NCBI RefSeq assembly: GCF_000466965.1
Contig: NZ_BATB01000010.1
Location: forward strand, 1 to 64,000
DNA from: Limimaricola cinnabarinus LL-001
GTDB taxonomy: Bacteria > Pseudomonadota > Alphaproteobacteria > Rhodobacterales > Rhodobacteraceae
Length of the DNA stretch: 64,000 nucleotides
Reading direction: 5' to 3'
Position 1 is the stretch's first letter. Every line of letters starts with the position of its first letter. The notes under the pieces were generated by a model. The model ran no database searches. It was not told the origin of the DNA and worked only from the letters and a program-made list of their open reading frames with translations. Both the position numbers and the translations under genes were made by a program. This document shows, piece by piece, positions 1 through 9,583 of the stretch.

Positions 1-458
1 TAGCGGGTCGGGGAAGGCTTCGGTATGTCCCCGAGCTAACCCTCAGCGCGCGCCCAGTGAATCCCCATCACCGATATGTGCAACAGCGCCGTCCTGACCC
101 TAAAAAAAAACGGTGTGAGCTTCAAAACCTCGCAAGGTTTCAATGCTCACACCGCGAAGTCCGGCTTTGACCCTGCCAAGGGTAAATAACTTCACTCCTT
201 GGACGACCACTCACCTCCGTCCTCGGTAAAACAGTAACGCTCGTCACCTGAGACTTGAGCCCATGAGACGATAAATATCTCGCTTCAATACAAGCTTTAT
301 CGGAAATTTCTTGTTCTTGCGCCATACCTCGTTAGCAGTAGTTTCGACATTTAGCTTCATGTGCCCGCTGTAAGCCACATGACGATGACGTTGCCGCATC
401 TTCAATCGCGCCTTGTTCCGATCTAGAACCGAAGCGGGGCGAGAGGTGGCATTGGACG
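1..458. other. Gene-poor, less GC-rich left end
   Basis: No convincing coding region is visible. The stretch is clearly poorer in GC than the rest of the window and its short ORFs look neither like each other nor like known proteins. It holds a strong minus-strand terminator hairpin (102-154). An interrupted palindrome GTTC-N7-GAAC lies at 415-429, about 30 bases before the ClC gene. A 38-codon minus-strand reading frame (244-360) ends roughly 90 bases before the terminator and could be a small gene or the 3' end of a decayed one, but nothing identifies it. Confidence 0.5.
102..154 (-). terminator. Rho-independent terminator, minus strand
   Basis: A perfect 10-bp outer stem (111-120 with 145-154) encloses an inner AAACCT/AGGTTT stem. 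Read on the minus strand, it is followed at once by a run of nine T (positions 110 to 102). This is the strongest intrinsic terminator in the window. The transcript it ends should come from the minus strand between about 155 and 460, where no clear gene is visible. Confidence 0.8.
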
Positions 459-2155
459 ATGACAGACAGCTCAAATCGGTCCGAAGGACGCCTGCGCGCC
501 TCGGTCGGACGCGTCAGCGCAAGCTGGAGGGAGGTCTGGTCGCTCATCCGCAGCCACGGGCCGAGCCAAGTTCAGTTCTGGTTCATCGCCTTGATTCTGG
601 GCAGCGCCGCGGGCATTGCCGCGATCGGATTCCGCGCCGGTGTCGAAACCTTGCAGGCCGCGCTCTACGGCACCGATGACGTCGCGATGTTGCATAGTTT
701 CGCGGCCTCGCTGCCATGGTACTGGCTCCTGTGTTTGCCGGTGATAGGCGGTCTGACCGTCGGGCTGCTGCTCGACCGGTTCACCGAGGATGCGCGCGTG
801 CGCTCCGTGGCCGAGGTGATCGAGGGCGCGGCGTTGCGCGAGGGCCGGGTGGAGCGCAAGCGGGGGCTGATCTCGGCTCTGGCCTCGATGATCACCCTCT
901 CTACCGGGGGCTCCACGGGGCGCGAGGGGCCGGTGGTACATCTCGCTTCGGTGCTTGCGACCTATGTGTCGAGCTGGATCCGCGCCGATGGCATCACAGG
1001 GCGCGATCTTCTGGGCTGCGCCGTCGCCGCCGCGGTCTCGGCGAGCTTCAACGCGCCCATCGCGGGCGCTCTCTTCGCGCTCGAGGTGGTGCTGCGGCAC
1101 TTCGCGGTGCATGCCTTCGCGCCCATCGCCATCGCCAGCGTCGCGGGCACGGTTCTGGGCCGGCTCGTCTGGGGCGACGTGACCGAGTTCACGCTTCCCG
1201 ACAAGAACGCGCTGGCCTTCTATGTCGAGCTGCCCGCTTTCGTGCTTCTGGGACTGTTATGCGGTCTTGTCGCGGTGGCGTTGATGCGGTCGATCTTCTG
1301 GGCCGACGATCTGGCCAATGCGGTGCAGGCCCGATTGTCGCTGCCGCGCTGGCTGCGTCCGATGGCAACGGGACTGATCCTCGGGATGATCGCGATCTTC
1401 TTTCCGCACATTATCGGCGTCGGTTATGAGACGACCTCCGCCGCCTTGCAGGGCAGCCTCGCCTTCGATCTCGCGGTGATCTTCGTGGTGATCAAGGTGG
1501 CGGCGGTGGCGATCACCATGGCCGGACGCATGGGGGGCGGGATCTTTTCGCCCTCGCTGATGATCGGGGCGCTGACGGGTTTGGCTTTCGGCACCGTTGC
1601 AACCGCCATCGCGCCCGAATTCTCGGGCGAGGGCACGCTCTATGCGCTGGCGGGGATGGCGCGGTTGCCGCCGCCGTGCTCGGCGCGCCGATCTCGACCA
1701 CGCTGATCGTTTTCGAACTGACGGGCGACTGGCAGACCGGGCTCGCGGTGATGGTTGCGGTTTCACTGGCCTCGGCGGTGGCCTCGCGGCTGGTGCAGCG
1801 CTCGTTTTTCCTGACACAGCTGGCGCGGCGCGGCGTGCATCTGGCGGCAGGGCCGCAGGCATGGCTTCTGGGCACGATCCGGGTCGAGACGGTGATGCGG
1901 GCCACCGGCGCGCCGCGCGCGGCCCCCGAAGACGCCTGCCGGGAAATGATCGCCGAAGGGGTCTTCGTGCAGTCGGGGGCGACGCTGGAACAGGCGATGC
2001 CGTTGTTCGAGACGGTGCAGCGCCCCTTCGTGCCGGTGGTCCGCTTCGGCCCCGAAGACGAGGCGCCGGAACTGTGGGGGGCGCTGTTTCAGGTCGATGC
2101 GCTGCGGGCCGTGAACCGGGCGCTGACGCGCATGGCGGCCGAGGAACATTCCTGA
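459..2155 (+). pseudogene. ClC-family chloride channel/antiporter, one frameshift
   Basis: This is a voltage-gated chloride channel (ClC) family membrane protein, moving Cl- across the inner membrane, possibly in exchange for H+. The first frame (459 to about 1662) carries the selectivity motif GSTGREGP at residues 151-158 with the gating glutamate E156, a second glutamate at about 209 in the region of the internal proton glutamate, and GGGIFSPSL. The second frame continues as AAAVLGAPISTTLIVFELTGDW and a degenerate CBS-like tail up to 2155. The two frames join if one G is restored near 1661 (GCGCGG for GCGGCGG). Both halves are well conserved, so a sequencing error is more likely than decay. 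The GSGIP motif of the E. coli protein is not evident. Confidence 0.85.
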
Positions 2156-2177
2156 CGGCCGCCATACGAGGGACGGG

Positions 2178-2519
2178 TCAGACCTGCTCGACCGCGACCT
2201 TGTTCTTGTAAAAGGCGAGACAGTCCTTGATCTGCTCCATGCCTGCTTTGGGATCCTCGTAGGACCAGACCGCATCTTCGATCGCGCCGCTCTTGGCGAT
2301 GATGTTGTAGTATCGCGCGTCGCCTTTCCAGGGGCAGTGCGAGCGGGTCTTGGAGGGCTCGAGGAAGGCCATGGCGATGTCCTCGCGCGGGAAGTAGATG
2401 ACCGCCGGGTAGTCGCCCTCGACCAGTTCCAGCGCGCGGCTGCTTTCGCCCAGCACCGCGCCACCCGCGCGCACCACCCAAGTGCCCTCGGCGGGACGGA
2501 TCGTGATGTGATCGCTCAT
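2178..2519 (-). CDS. DUF427 domain protein
   Basis: A 113-residue protein matching the DUF427 family in length and motifs: an early segment on a tryptophan and a glycine-rich turn, then YFPREDI at about 42-48, and CPWKGDARYY in the middle. The family folds as a small beta-barrel of unknown biochemical role. It is convergent with the ClC gene, whose last codon lies 22 bases away, and is followed on its own strand by nothing obvious. It sits downstream of the aminopeptidase P gene on the opposite side of a short gap, so it could be transcribed alone. Confidence 0.85.
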   Translation of the reverse strand: MSDHITIRPAEGTWVVRAGGAVLGESSRALELVEGDYPAVIYFPREDIAMAFLEPSKTRSHCPWKGDARYYNIIAKSGAIEDAVWSYEDPKAGMEQIKDCLAFYKNKVAVEQV

Positions 2520-2552
2520 GTATTCGTGCTCCCTGTGGGTTGAGCCCTGCCG

Positions 2553-4370
2553 TCAGAGCGGCGCGCAGGCGGCCTTGAGCCAGTCCAACGCCGCGCCGTC
2601 GAGGCGCGGGGCGATCTTGTCGAGTGTAGTCGCGTGATAGGCGTCGATCCAGTCCCGCTCGGCAGGCGAAAGCATCTCCGCGACGATCAGCCGCCGTTCC
2701 AGCGGCACAAAGGTCAGGGTCTCGAAGTCGTACATCTCGCGGTCGTCGGCGCCAAACAGGGCCGGGGCCTCGCGGGTGACGATCAGGTTCTCGATGCGGA
2801 TGCCGAAATGCCCCTCGCGGTAATAGCCCGGCTCGTTCGACAGGATCATGCCCGGCTCGATCTTGCTCTCCGAACCCTTGGAAATCCGTTGCGGTCCCTC
2901 ATGCACCGAGAGATAGGCGCCGACCCCGTGGCCGGTGCCGTGATCATAGTCGAGACCGGCAGTCCACAGCGGGAAGCGCGCCAGCGCGTCGAGGTCGCGT
3001 CCCGCGAGCCCCTTGGGAAACCGTGCCCGGCTGAGCGCGATCATGCCCTGCAGCACGCGGGTGTAGCAGTCGGCGGCATCCGCAGGCGGCGCACCGATGG
3101 CGATGGTGCGGGTGATGTCAGTGGTCCCGTCGAGATACTGCCCGCCCGAATCCACCAACAGGAGCTCGCCCATCCGCACGTCGCGGTCGGTGTCTTCGGT
3201 CACGCGGTAATGCGTGATCGCGCCGTGCTCGCCCGCGCCTGAGATGGTTTCGAAGCTGATGCCACGCAGCTCGTTCGTCTCGTGGCGAAAGCCTTCGAGG
3301 GCGGTGACGACGCCGATCTCGGTGAGCTTGTGGCTCGGCTCGTCCGCCAGCCGCGACGCCTCGGCGTCGAGCCAGTGCAGGAAACGGCAGACAGCGGCGC
3401 CGTCGCGCAGATGCGCTTGCCTCGCGCCCTCGATCTCGGCGGCGTTCTTGCGGGCCTTGGGCAGGATGCAGGGGTCCTCGGCCTCGGCGATCTCGGTCTC
3501 CCAGCCCTTGAGGGTGGTCTCGATGATCGACGGCGCGGATTTGGGATCGACGCGCACCGGGCCGACAAGCTGGCCCAGCGCTCCAAGAAAGGCGTCGATG
3601 TCGAGCACATCGACATCCGGCCCCAGATGGTCGCGCAGGCCGTCGGCCTTGCCCCTGGGGCAGAACAGTTCGCAGCGTCCGGTCTCATCGAGGATCGCGA
3701 AGCTCAGGGGCACCGGAGTGCAGGGCACGTCGTCGCCACGAATGTTCAAAAGCCACGCGATCGAGTCGGGCAGGGTGAGCACGGCACAGCGCTGCCCCTC
3801 GCGCTTCAGCATGGCGGCGATCTCGGCGCGCTTCTCGGCATGGCTCTTGCCCGCGAACTCCTTGGGCCATGCGATGAAGGGCGCGGGCGGCGGGGCCGGG
3901 CGGTCCTCCCAGATCGCGTCCACGAGGTTGTCGCAGGGTTTCAGGCCGATCCCCTTGGGGTGCAGCCTGTCATGCAGCTCGCGGATCTCCTCGGGCGTGT
4001 GCAGCCACGCGTCATAGCCCACGGTGCCGCCCTCGGGCAGCTCCGAGATCAGCCAATCGGCGAGCTTGGTGGCGGGCCAGTCCACGGGGGTGAATTCGGG
4101 TGCCACTTGGCTCTTGATCTGGATCTTGTAGCGCCCGTCGATGAAGACGCCCGCTTTATCGGCGAGGATCGCCGCGAACCCGGCCGATCCGGTAAAGCCG
4201 GTGAGCCAAGCGAGCCGCTCGTCTCGCGCGCGCACGTTCTCGCCGCGCCAGGTGTCGCCGCGCGGCACGATCCAGCCGTTTAGGCCTTCGGCAGCCATGC
4301 GTTCGCGCAGCTTGGCGAGACGCGGCGGGCCCTGTTCGGGGCGGGCGGTGGTGGCGAAGTTCTGGTACAT
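2553..4370 (-). CDS. Xaa-Pro aminopeptidase (M24 family)
   Basis: A 605-residue cytosolic metallopeptidase removing an N-terminal residue ahead of proline. It has the two creatinase-type N domains followed by the pita-bread catalytic domain. The five expected metal ligands are present: D407, D418, H481, E513 and E527, in LLVDSGG, DGTTDIT, GHGVG, SNEPGYY and RIENL. Length fits the long (about 600-residue) aminopeptidase P type rather than the 440-residue E. coli form. Its ATG overlaps the cobT stop by one base (TGATG), so it is probably translationally coupled to cobT, although the two functions are unrelated. Confidence 0.93.
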   Translation of the reverse strand: MYQNFATTARPEQGPPRLAKLRERMAAEGLNGWIVPRGDTWRGENVRARDERLAWLTGFTGSAGFAAILADKAGVFIDGRYKIQIKSQVAPEFTPVDWPATKLADWLISELPEGGTVGYDAWLHTPEEIRELHDRLHPKGIGLKPCDNLVDAIWEDRPAPPPAPFIAWPKEFAGKSHAEKRAEIAAMLKREGQRCAVLTLPDSIAWLLNIRGDDVPCTPVPLSFAILDETGRCELFCPRGKADGLRDHLGPDVDVLDIDAFLGALGQLVGPVRVDPKSAPSIIETTLKGWETEIAEAEDPCILPKARKNAAEIEGARQAHLRDGAAVCRFLHWLDAEASRLADEPSHKLTEIGVVTALEGFRHETNELRGISFETISGAGEHGAITHYRVTEDTDRDVRMGELLLVDSGGQYLDGTTDITRTIAIGAPPADAADCYTRVLQGMIALSRARFPKGLAGRDLDALARFPLWTAGLDYDHGTGHGVGAYLSVHEGPQRISKGSESKIEPGMILSNEPGYYREGHFGIRIENLIVTREAPALFGADDREMYDFETLTFVPLERRLIVAEMLSPAERDWIDAYHATTLDKIAPRLDGAALDWLKAACAPL

Positions 4371-6240
4371 CAGGCGACCCTGTTCATTCCGAGGACGCGG
4401 GCCCGCTTGCGCGGATCGTTGTCGAAGAGCGAGGCGAGCTGCTCGGTCATGGCCCCCGCGAGCTGGTCCACGTCGGTGATCGTCACCGCGCGGTCATAAT
4501 AGCGCGTCACGTCATGGCCGATGCCGATGGCGGTCAGCTCCACCGCCTTGCGCTTCTCGACCATGGCGATCACGTCGCGCAGGTGCTTTTCGAGGTAGTT
4601 GGCCGGGTTCACCGACAGCGTGCTGTCATCGACTGGTGCGCCGTCCGAGATCACCATCAGCACCTTGCGAGCCTCGCGCCGCGCCAGCAGCCGCCGATGC
4701 GCCCATTCGAGCGCCTCGCCGTCGATGTTCTCCTTCAGCAGGCCTTCCTTCATCATCAGCCCGAGATTGTCGCGGGTGCGCCGCCACGGCGCATCGGCGC
4801 GTTTGTAGACGATGTGGCGCAGATCGTTGAGACGGCCGGGTCCGGCGGGACGACCGGCGGCGAGCCATGCCTCGCGCGCCTGACCGCCCTTCCATGCGCG
4901 GGTGGTGAAGCCCAAGATCTCGACCTTGACCTGACAGCGCTCGAGCGTACGGGCCAGCACGTCGGCGCAGATCGCGGCGATCGAGATCGGCCGTCCGCGC
5001 ATCGAGCCCGAATTGTCGATCAGCAGCGTCACCACGGTATCGCGGAACTCGGTGTCCTTCTCGACCTTGAACGACAGGGGCGTCGTGGGGTTGGCGATGA
5101 CCCGGGCAAGGCGGCCCGCATCGAGGATGCCTTCCTCGCGATCGAACTCCCAAGACCGGTTCTGCTGCGCTTGAAGCCTGCGCTGCAGCTTGTTGGCGAG
5201 GCGGCTGACCGCGCCCTTGAGGGGGTCGAGCTGCTGGTCGAGATAGGCGCGCAGCCGCTCCAGCTCGGCGGCTTCGGCCAGATCCTCGGCGCGATCTCCT
5301 CATCGTGCTTCGTCTCGAAGACGAGGTAGTTGGGATCGGCATCCGAAGCGGCCGGGGGCGAAGGGTCCTGAGGGGCTTCGCCCTCGGGCATCTCCTGCTC
5401 CTCGGCATCCTCGGCCTCGGCCTGATCATCCATCGAGACCTGCGCCTGGCTCTGGTCCTGCTGCTGGTCCTGACTCTGCTCGGGGGACGCCTCGTCCTCC
5501 TGATCGTCCTCGTCGTCCTCGCCGGTGGAATCGGGGTCCTGGTCGTCCTCCTCCTCGGAGGCTTCGTCCTCCTGATCGGGGTCTTCCATGTCCGGATCGT
5601 CACCGAGCTGGTCGCCATAGCCGAGATCGCGGATCAGCTCGCGTGCGAAGCGGGCAAAGCTCTTCTGGTCGTGCAGCGCCTCGGCGAGATCCTCGAGCCG
5701 CGCGCCACCCTGATCCTCGATGAAGCCGCGCCATAACTCCATCACGTTGTCCGCGCCGCCGGGCAGGTCGCGGCCCGTGGCAAGGTGGCGGATCAGGTAT
5801 CCGGCCGCGACGGCGAGCGGCGCGTCGGCCTTGTCGCGGATCTGGTCATAACCTTTGCGGCGGGCATCCGATCCGATCTTGGCGTCGATGTTTCCGGCGG
5901 TGCCAGGCATGTATCTGGCGCCCACCGCCTCGACGCGCGCGCCCTCCATCGCGTCGTAAAGATCGCGCGCGATTCCCGACTGCGGCTGGTAGCGGGCGTT
6001 GACGGCAGCGTCGTGATAGCGGTGGCGAAGCGCCAGCGCATCGGCGGTGCCGCGCGCCAGCAGCACCTCGTCGCGGGTCATGCGGCGGCTGACCTGCGGC
6101 AGGCGCACGCTGTCATGCGTGAGGCCGGGCGGGTCGACCGAGAAGCTCACGGTCAGCTCGCGGTCGTCGGCCATGACCTTGGTGGCTTCGGTCAGGGCCT
6201 TCTTGAACGGATCGGCGGGGTTGTCGGACGGGGGGCTCAT
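4370..6240 (-). pseudogene. cobT: Aerobic cobaltochelatase subunit CobT, one frameshift
   Basis: CobT is a subunit of the ATP-dependent cobaltochelatase that inserts cobalt into hydrogenobyrinic acid a,c-diamide in aerobic cobalamin synthesis. The N-terminal part (6240 to about 5291) contains the long Asp/Glu/Gln-rich linker typical of the family. The C-terminal part (about 5290 to 4370) carries the von Willebrand A-like domain with the MIDAS motif LLIDNSGSM. The frames join if one base is restored at about 5290, turning ATCGCGCCGAG back into ATCGCGGCCGAG on the coding strand. The restored length is about 623 residues, as expected. The start at 6240 is chosen over an upstream ATG because MSPPSDNPADPFK resembles known CobT starts. 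Confidence 0.9.
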
Positions 6241-6300
6241 GGCAAATGTATCCCACTGGCGGCAGGGGGCGGCAAGGCGGCACGCTCCCATGATAACGAA

Positions 6301-6326
6301 AGGCCCGGCTCTTTCGATCCGGGCCT
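6301..6326 (-). terminator. Hairpin between cobS and cobT
   Basis: An 8-bp perfect stem (AGGCCCGG/CCGGGCCT) with a 10-base loop lies 21 bases after the cobS stop. On the minus strand it is followed by TTTCGTTAT. It looks like an intrinsic terminator or attenuator that would limit read-through from cobS into cobT. Confidence 0.6.
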
Positions 6327-6346
6327 CTGCACAGCGTCGAAAGGGC

Positions 6347-7333
6347 TCAGCGCCCGGCGGTGCTCACCGCGCTCTCGGGAAGCTCCTCGTCGAAGCAGCG
6401 CTGGTAGAACTCGGCTACAGTCTGGCGCTCCAGCTCGTCGCACTTGTTGAGGAACGACAGCCGGAAGGAATAGCCCACGTCGCGGAAGATCTCGGCGTTC
6501 TGGGCCCAGTTGATCACTGTGCGCGGGCTCATCACGGTCGAAAGGTCGCCATTCATGAAGGCGGTGCGGGTGAGATCGGCCACCGTGACCATCTGGGAGA
6601 TGATCTGGCGTCCCTCGGCGGTGTTGTAATGCGGCGCCTTCGACAACACGATCGCGGCCTCGGCGTCGTGGCTGAGATAATTCAGCGTCGCGACGAGGGA
6701 CCAGCGGTCCATTTGCGCCTGGTTGATCTGCTGGGTGCCGTGATAGAGGCCGGTGGTGTCGCCCAAGCCCACGGTGTTGGCCGTAGCGAAGAGCCGGAAG
6801 TAAGGGTTCGGCGTCAGAACCTGGTTCTGGTCCATCAGCGTCAGCTTGCCGTCGGTCTCGAGCACCCGCTGTATCACGAACATCACGTCGGCGCGGCCGG
6901 CGTCGTATTCGTCGAACACGATGGCACAGGGGTGGCGCAGCGCCCAAGGGAGAATTCCTTCGGCGAATTCGGTCACCTGCTTGCCGTCGCGCAGCTTGAT
7001 CGCGTCCTTGCCGATCAGGTCGATACGGGAGATGTGGCTGTCGAGGTTGACGCGCACGCAGGGCCAGTTGAGCCGGGCCGCGACCTGCTCGATATGGGTC
7101 GACTTGCCGGTGCCGTGATAGCCCTGCACCATGACGCGGCGGTTGTTGCCGAAGCCCGCGAGGATGGCCCGGGTGGTGTCGGGATCGAACTTGTAGGTCG
7201 GGTCGATGTCGGGCACCCGGTCCGAGCGCTCGGCGAAGCCCTTGACCTTCATGGCGCTGTCGAAGCCGAAGGTCTCGCGGATGTCGATCTCCTCGGTCGG
7301 GCGGGCATTGGGGTCGGTCTGGGCGTCGGCCAT
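6347..7333 (-). CDS. cobS: Aerobic cobaltochelatase subunit CobS
   Basis: The AAA+ ATPase subunit of cobaltochelatase, 328 residues, the usual length. Walker [10 protein letters not shown] lies at 71-79 and Walker B IVFDEYD at 138-144. The N-terminal region carries the conserved [14 protein letters not shown] segment. It drives ATP-dependent cobalt insertion together with CobT (encoded next) and CobN (not in this window). It is transcribed leftwards, divergent from the sigma-factor gene at 7503, and separated from cobT by a terminator-like hairpin. Confidence 0.96.
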   Translation of the reverse strand: MADAQTDPNARPTEEIDIRETFGFDSAMKVKGFAERSDRVPDIDPTYKFDPDTTRAILAGFGNNRRVMVQGYHGTGKSTHIEQVAARLNWPCVRVNLDSHISRIDLIGKDAIKLRDGKQVTEFAEGILPWALRHPCAIVFDEYDAGRADVMFVIQRVLETDGKLTLMDQNQVLTPNPYFRLFATANTVGLGDTTGLYHGTQQINQAQMDRWSLVATLNYLSHDAEAAIVLSKAPHYNTAEGRQIISQMVTVADLTRTAFMNGDLSTVMSPRTVINWAQNAEIFRDVGYSFRLSFLNKCDELERQTVAEFYQRCFDEELPESAVSTAGR

Positions 7334-7502
7334 GATGATCCTTTCGCGTGCGGGCAGGGGCCCTCATTTGCGGTCGCGCAAGTGATGTAGCATCGCGCGT
7401 TGGGGTTCAAGGCCCCCGGGAGCACGGGCCCGGCCGCTTGCCTTTTCGGCGGGACACGCCATTGTCTGGCTTCGCAGGAAGAGTCCGAGGACCCGCATCA
7501 TC

Positions 7503-8054
7503 ATGTCGCGCCTGACCGAGATCGAAGCGATGATCGCCCGCATCGCGCTGGGCGATCGCGACGCGTTCGGGGCCCTCTACGACGCCACCAGCGCGAAACT
7601 CTTCGGGATTTGCCTGCGTGTGTTGAGCAACAGGGCCGAGGCCGAGGACGCTCTACAGGAGATCTACGTGAAGGTGTGGCACAACGCGGGGCGCTATCAG
7701 GTAAACGGGCTGAGCCCGATGACCTGGCTCATCACCATCGCGCGCAACCACGCCATCGATCGGCTGCGGATGCGCCGCAAGGCCGAGAGCCGAGGTGGCG
7801 ACATGGACGCGGTGACCGCGATGGCCGATACCGCGCCGGGGCCGGAGGCGCTCGCGGTCGCGGCCTCGGACAGCGCGCAGATCGAGCGCTGTCTGACCGA
7901 GCTTGAGCCCGACCGGGCCGGTGCGGTGCGCGGGGCCTATCTCGCGGGCGATAGTTATGCCGATCTGGCCGCGCGCTACGACGTGCCGCTCAATACGATG
8001 CGAACCTGGCTGCGTCGCAGTCTCATGCGGCTCAAGGAGTGCCTGACGCGATGA
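7503..8054 (+). CDS. ECF-type RNA polymerase sigma factor
   Basis: A 183-residue group 4 (ECF) sigma factor. Region 2 spans about residues 20-92, with LSNRAEAEDALQEIYVKVW and the DNA-melting segment MTWLITIARNHAIDRLR. Region 4 spans about 125-180, ending in a helix-turn-helix (YADLAARYDVPLNTMRTW). It overlaps the next gene by four bases (ATGA at 8051-8054), the usual arrangement of a sigma factor with its anti-sigma partner. The pairing resembles SigK/RskA-type modules. The regulated genes cannot be told from the sequence. Confidence 0.93.
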   Translation: MSRLTEIEAMIARIALGDRDAFGALYDATSAKLFGICLRVLSNRAEAEDALQEIYVKVWHNAGRYQVNGLSPMTWLITIARNHAIDRLRMRRKAESRGGDMDAVTAMADTAPGPEALAVAASDSAQIERCLTELEPDRAGAVRGAYLAGDSYADLAARYDVPLNTMRTWLRRSLMRLKECLTR

Positions 8055-8743
8055 CCGGGGCCGGGGATCATCATGAGGACGACACCGTTCTGGCCGCCGA
8101 ACACGTGCTGGGACTGCTGGAGGGCGAGGATCTCGCGCGCGCCGAGAGGCGGCTCGAGAGCAACGCGGAGTACCGCGCGCTCCATGCGCTCTGGACCGAG
8201 GATTTTACCTCGCTCACCGACGAAATCGCGCCCGTGACGCCGCCGTTGCGGGTCAGGCGCGCCATCGACGAGCGGCTTTTCGGGGCACGCCGCGAGGGCC
8301 TGTTGCGGCGGTTGGGGCTGTGGCCCGCGCTGTCGGCGGCGGCCTTGGCGGCGGGCACATATCTGGTGGTGACCAACCTCGACCTGATGCGCTCCGAACC
8401 CGTAGGCCCGGGTCTGCGCGCGGAAATCGCGGCGGAGGATGGGAGCCTCGTGGTACAGGTGGCCTACGACCCCGCCGATCCGGACGCGCTGCAGATCTCG
8501 CGCCCAAGCGGTGCGGCCGCGCCCGGTCGGGCGCTGGAGCTTTGGTTGATCGCGGGCGAAGCGGCCCCGGTCTCGCTCGGCGTGCTGCCCGAGGACCGCG
8601 ATGGCCGGGTGGCGGTTCCCGAGGCGTTGCGTCCGCTGCTGGCTCAGGCCGTGCTCGCCGTTTCGGACGAGCCCGAGGGCGGATCGCCCACCGGGGCGCC
8701 CACGGGCGCGGTGTTGGGCGCGGGGCCGGTCACGACGCTCTGA
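8051..8743 (+). CDS. Anti-sigma factor, RskA-like
   Basis: A 230-residue single-pass membrane protein expected to hold the upstream ECF sigma factor inactive at the membrane. The cytosolic N-terminal part (about 1-85) has the AAEHVLGLLEGEDLARAERRL pattern common to these proteins. One membrane helix lies at about 93-115. The periplasmic part (about 120-230) has the ALELWLIAGEAAPVSLGVL signature of the RskA C-terminal domain. ATG 8051 is chosen because it gives the ATGA overlap with the sigma gene; a GTG at 8039 is also in frame. Confidence 0.88.
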   Translation: MTGAGDHHEDDTVLAAEHVLGLLEGEDLARAERRLESNAEYRALHALWTEDFTSLTDEIAPVTPPLRVRRAIDERLFGARREGLLRRLGLWPALSAAALAAGTYLVVTNLDLMRSEPVGPGLRAEIAAEDGSLVVQVAYDPADPDALQISRPSGAAAPGRALELWLIAGEAAPVSLGVLPEDRDGRVAVPEALRPLLAQAVLAVSDEPEGGSPTGAPTGAVLGAGPVTTL

Positions 8744-8790
8744 TCGCCTGACCGTCGGAGTGCGACCCGCACCCCGAGGCAAGTCAGCTT

Positions 8791-8818
8791 CCCCGGCACT
8801 GCCCGATGCATGCCGGGG
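8791..8818. terminator. Hairpin between convergent genes
   Basis: CCCCGGCA and TGCCGGGG form a perfect 8-bp stem with a 12-base loop. It lies between the ends of the anti-sigma gene (+) and the J-domain gene (-). There is no T-tract, so it is a weak intrinsic terminator at best. Confidence 0.4.
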
Positions 8819-8828
8819 GACTATCCGA

Positions 8829-9479
8829 TCAATCCTTGTCGCGGAACGACTTGCTTTCCTTGATCTGGTCCCAAGCCCATACGACTTCGCCGAGCTGCTC
8901 TTCCTGGCTGCGGTCACCGCCGTTCATGTCGGGGTGCAGCACCTTGATCAGCGCTTTGTAGGATTTGCGGATCTCGGCCTTGGACCAACTGTCCTTGGCA
9001 TCGAGCACCTCCAGCGCGCGGCGTTCGGTCGCGGGCAGGCGGCGGGTATGTCCGCCCTGCTGGGCCGCGTTCTTGCCGGGATTGCGGGTGGCGTTCTCGC
9101 CCAGCACCTGATGCGGGTCGTCGACGCCCAGCCGCGCCCAGGCGCGCTGCTCCTCGCTGCGCTTGCCGAAGGGCTTGGTCGAGCGGCCCCAGACGCGGTC
9201 GTTCTCGACCTGCTCGGAGAACTCGGCCTCGGTGGTGCCGTCGAAGAAATTCCATTTGAGATTGTATTCGCGCACGTGGTCTTTGCAGAACCAGAAGTAA
9301 TCGTCGAGAATATCAGGAGATTTCGGGGCGCGGTACTTGCCCGCCTCTTCGCAACCCGGATGGTCGCAGACCCGTGTCGAGGTCTCGAAGGCGCCGGACA
9401 TCCCACGTCTGCCGCGCGGGTTTTTCTTCTTCGATGCCGATACCGACATATCGAAACCGAAGGGGTCGTTCTTAGCCAT
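8829..9479 (-). CDS. J-domain (DnaJ-like) protein
   Basis: A 216-residue protein with a C-terminal J domain: helix II, then the HPD tripeptide at 182-184 (KVLHPDMNGGD), the element that stimulates DnaK ATPase. The N-terminal half has a Cys/His cluster (C38, H40, C43, then C65 and H68) spaced like a small zinc site. This layout, with N-terminal Cys/His and C-terminal J domain, is common in Rhodobacterales near cobS/cobT. An alternative start four codons upstream (9491) is possible. Confidence 0.88.
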   Translation of the reverse strand: MAKNDPFGFDMSVSASKKKNPRGRRGMSGAFETSTRVCDHPGCEEAGKYRAPKSPDILDDYFWFCKDHVREYNLKWNFFDGTTEAEFSEQVENDRVWGRSTKPFGKRSEEQRAWARLGVDDPHQVLGENATRNPGKNAAQQGGHTRRLPATERRALEVLDAKDSWSKAEIRKSYKALIKVLHPDMNGGDRSQEEQLGEVVWAWDQIKESKSFRDKD

Positions 9480-9537
9480 GCTCTGCCTCATCCTTTCGAG
9501 TCGGACGCGGCAGTTTAGTCCAAAGAGCCGGAGATTG

Positions 9538-9565
9538 AAGGGGCGGAGGGCATTTTCCGCCCCTT
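9538..9565 (-). terminator. Hairpin after the DUF4177 gene
   Basis: A perfect 10-bp stem AAGGGGCGGA/TCCGCCCCTT with an 8-base loop lies 19 bases downstream of the DUF4177 gene on its strand and upstream of the J-domain gene. The tail is only modestly T-rich (TTCAATCT). Confidence 0.5.
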
Positions 9566-9583
9566 CGGCACCGGAGTGCCGGT

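Noticed and set aside
76-189. 37-codon plus-strand ORF across the left-end hairpin
   Set aside because: It runs through the perfect terminator palindrome at 111-154, has no ribosome binding site, and shows no family resemblance.
244-474. 76-residue minus-strand frame near the left end
   Set aside because: No ribosome binding site or homology seen, and its start overlaps the ClC gene head-on; kept only as a note in the regional entry.
5400-5600. Possible simple-sequence repeat in cobT
   Set aside because: It encodes the acidic Asp/Glu/Gln linker normal for CobT; no repeated DNA unit was seen.
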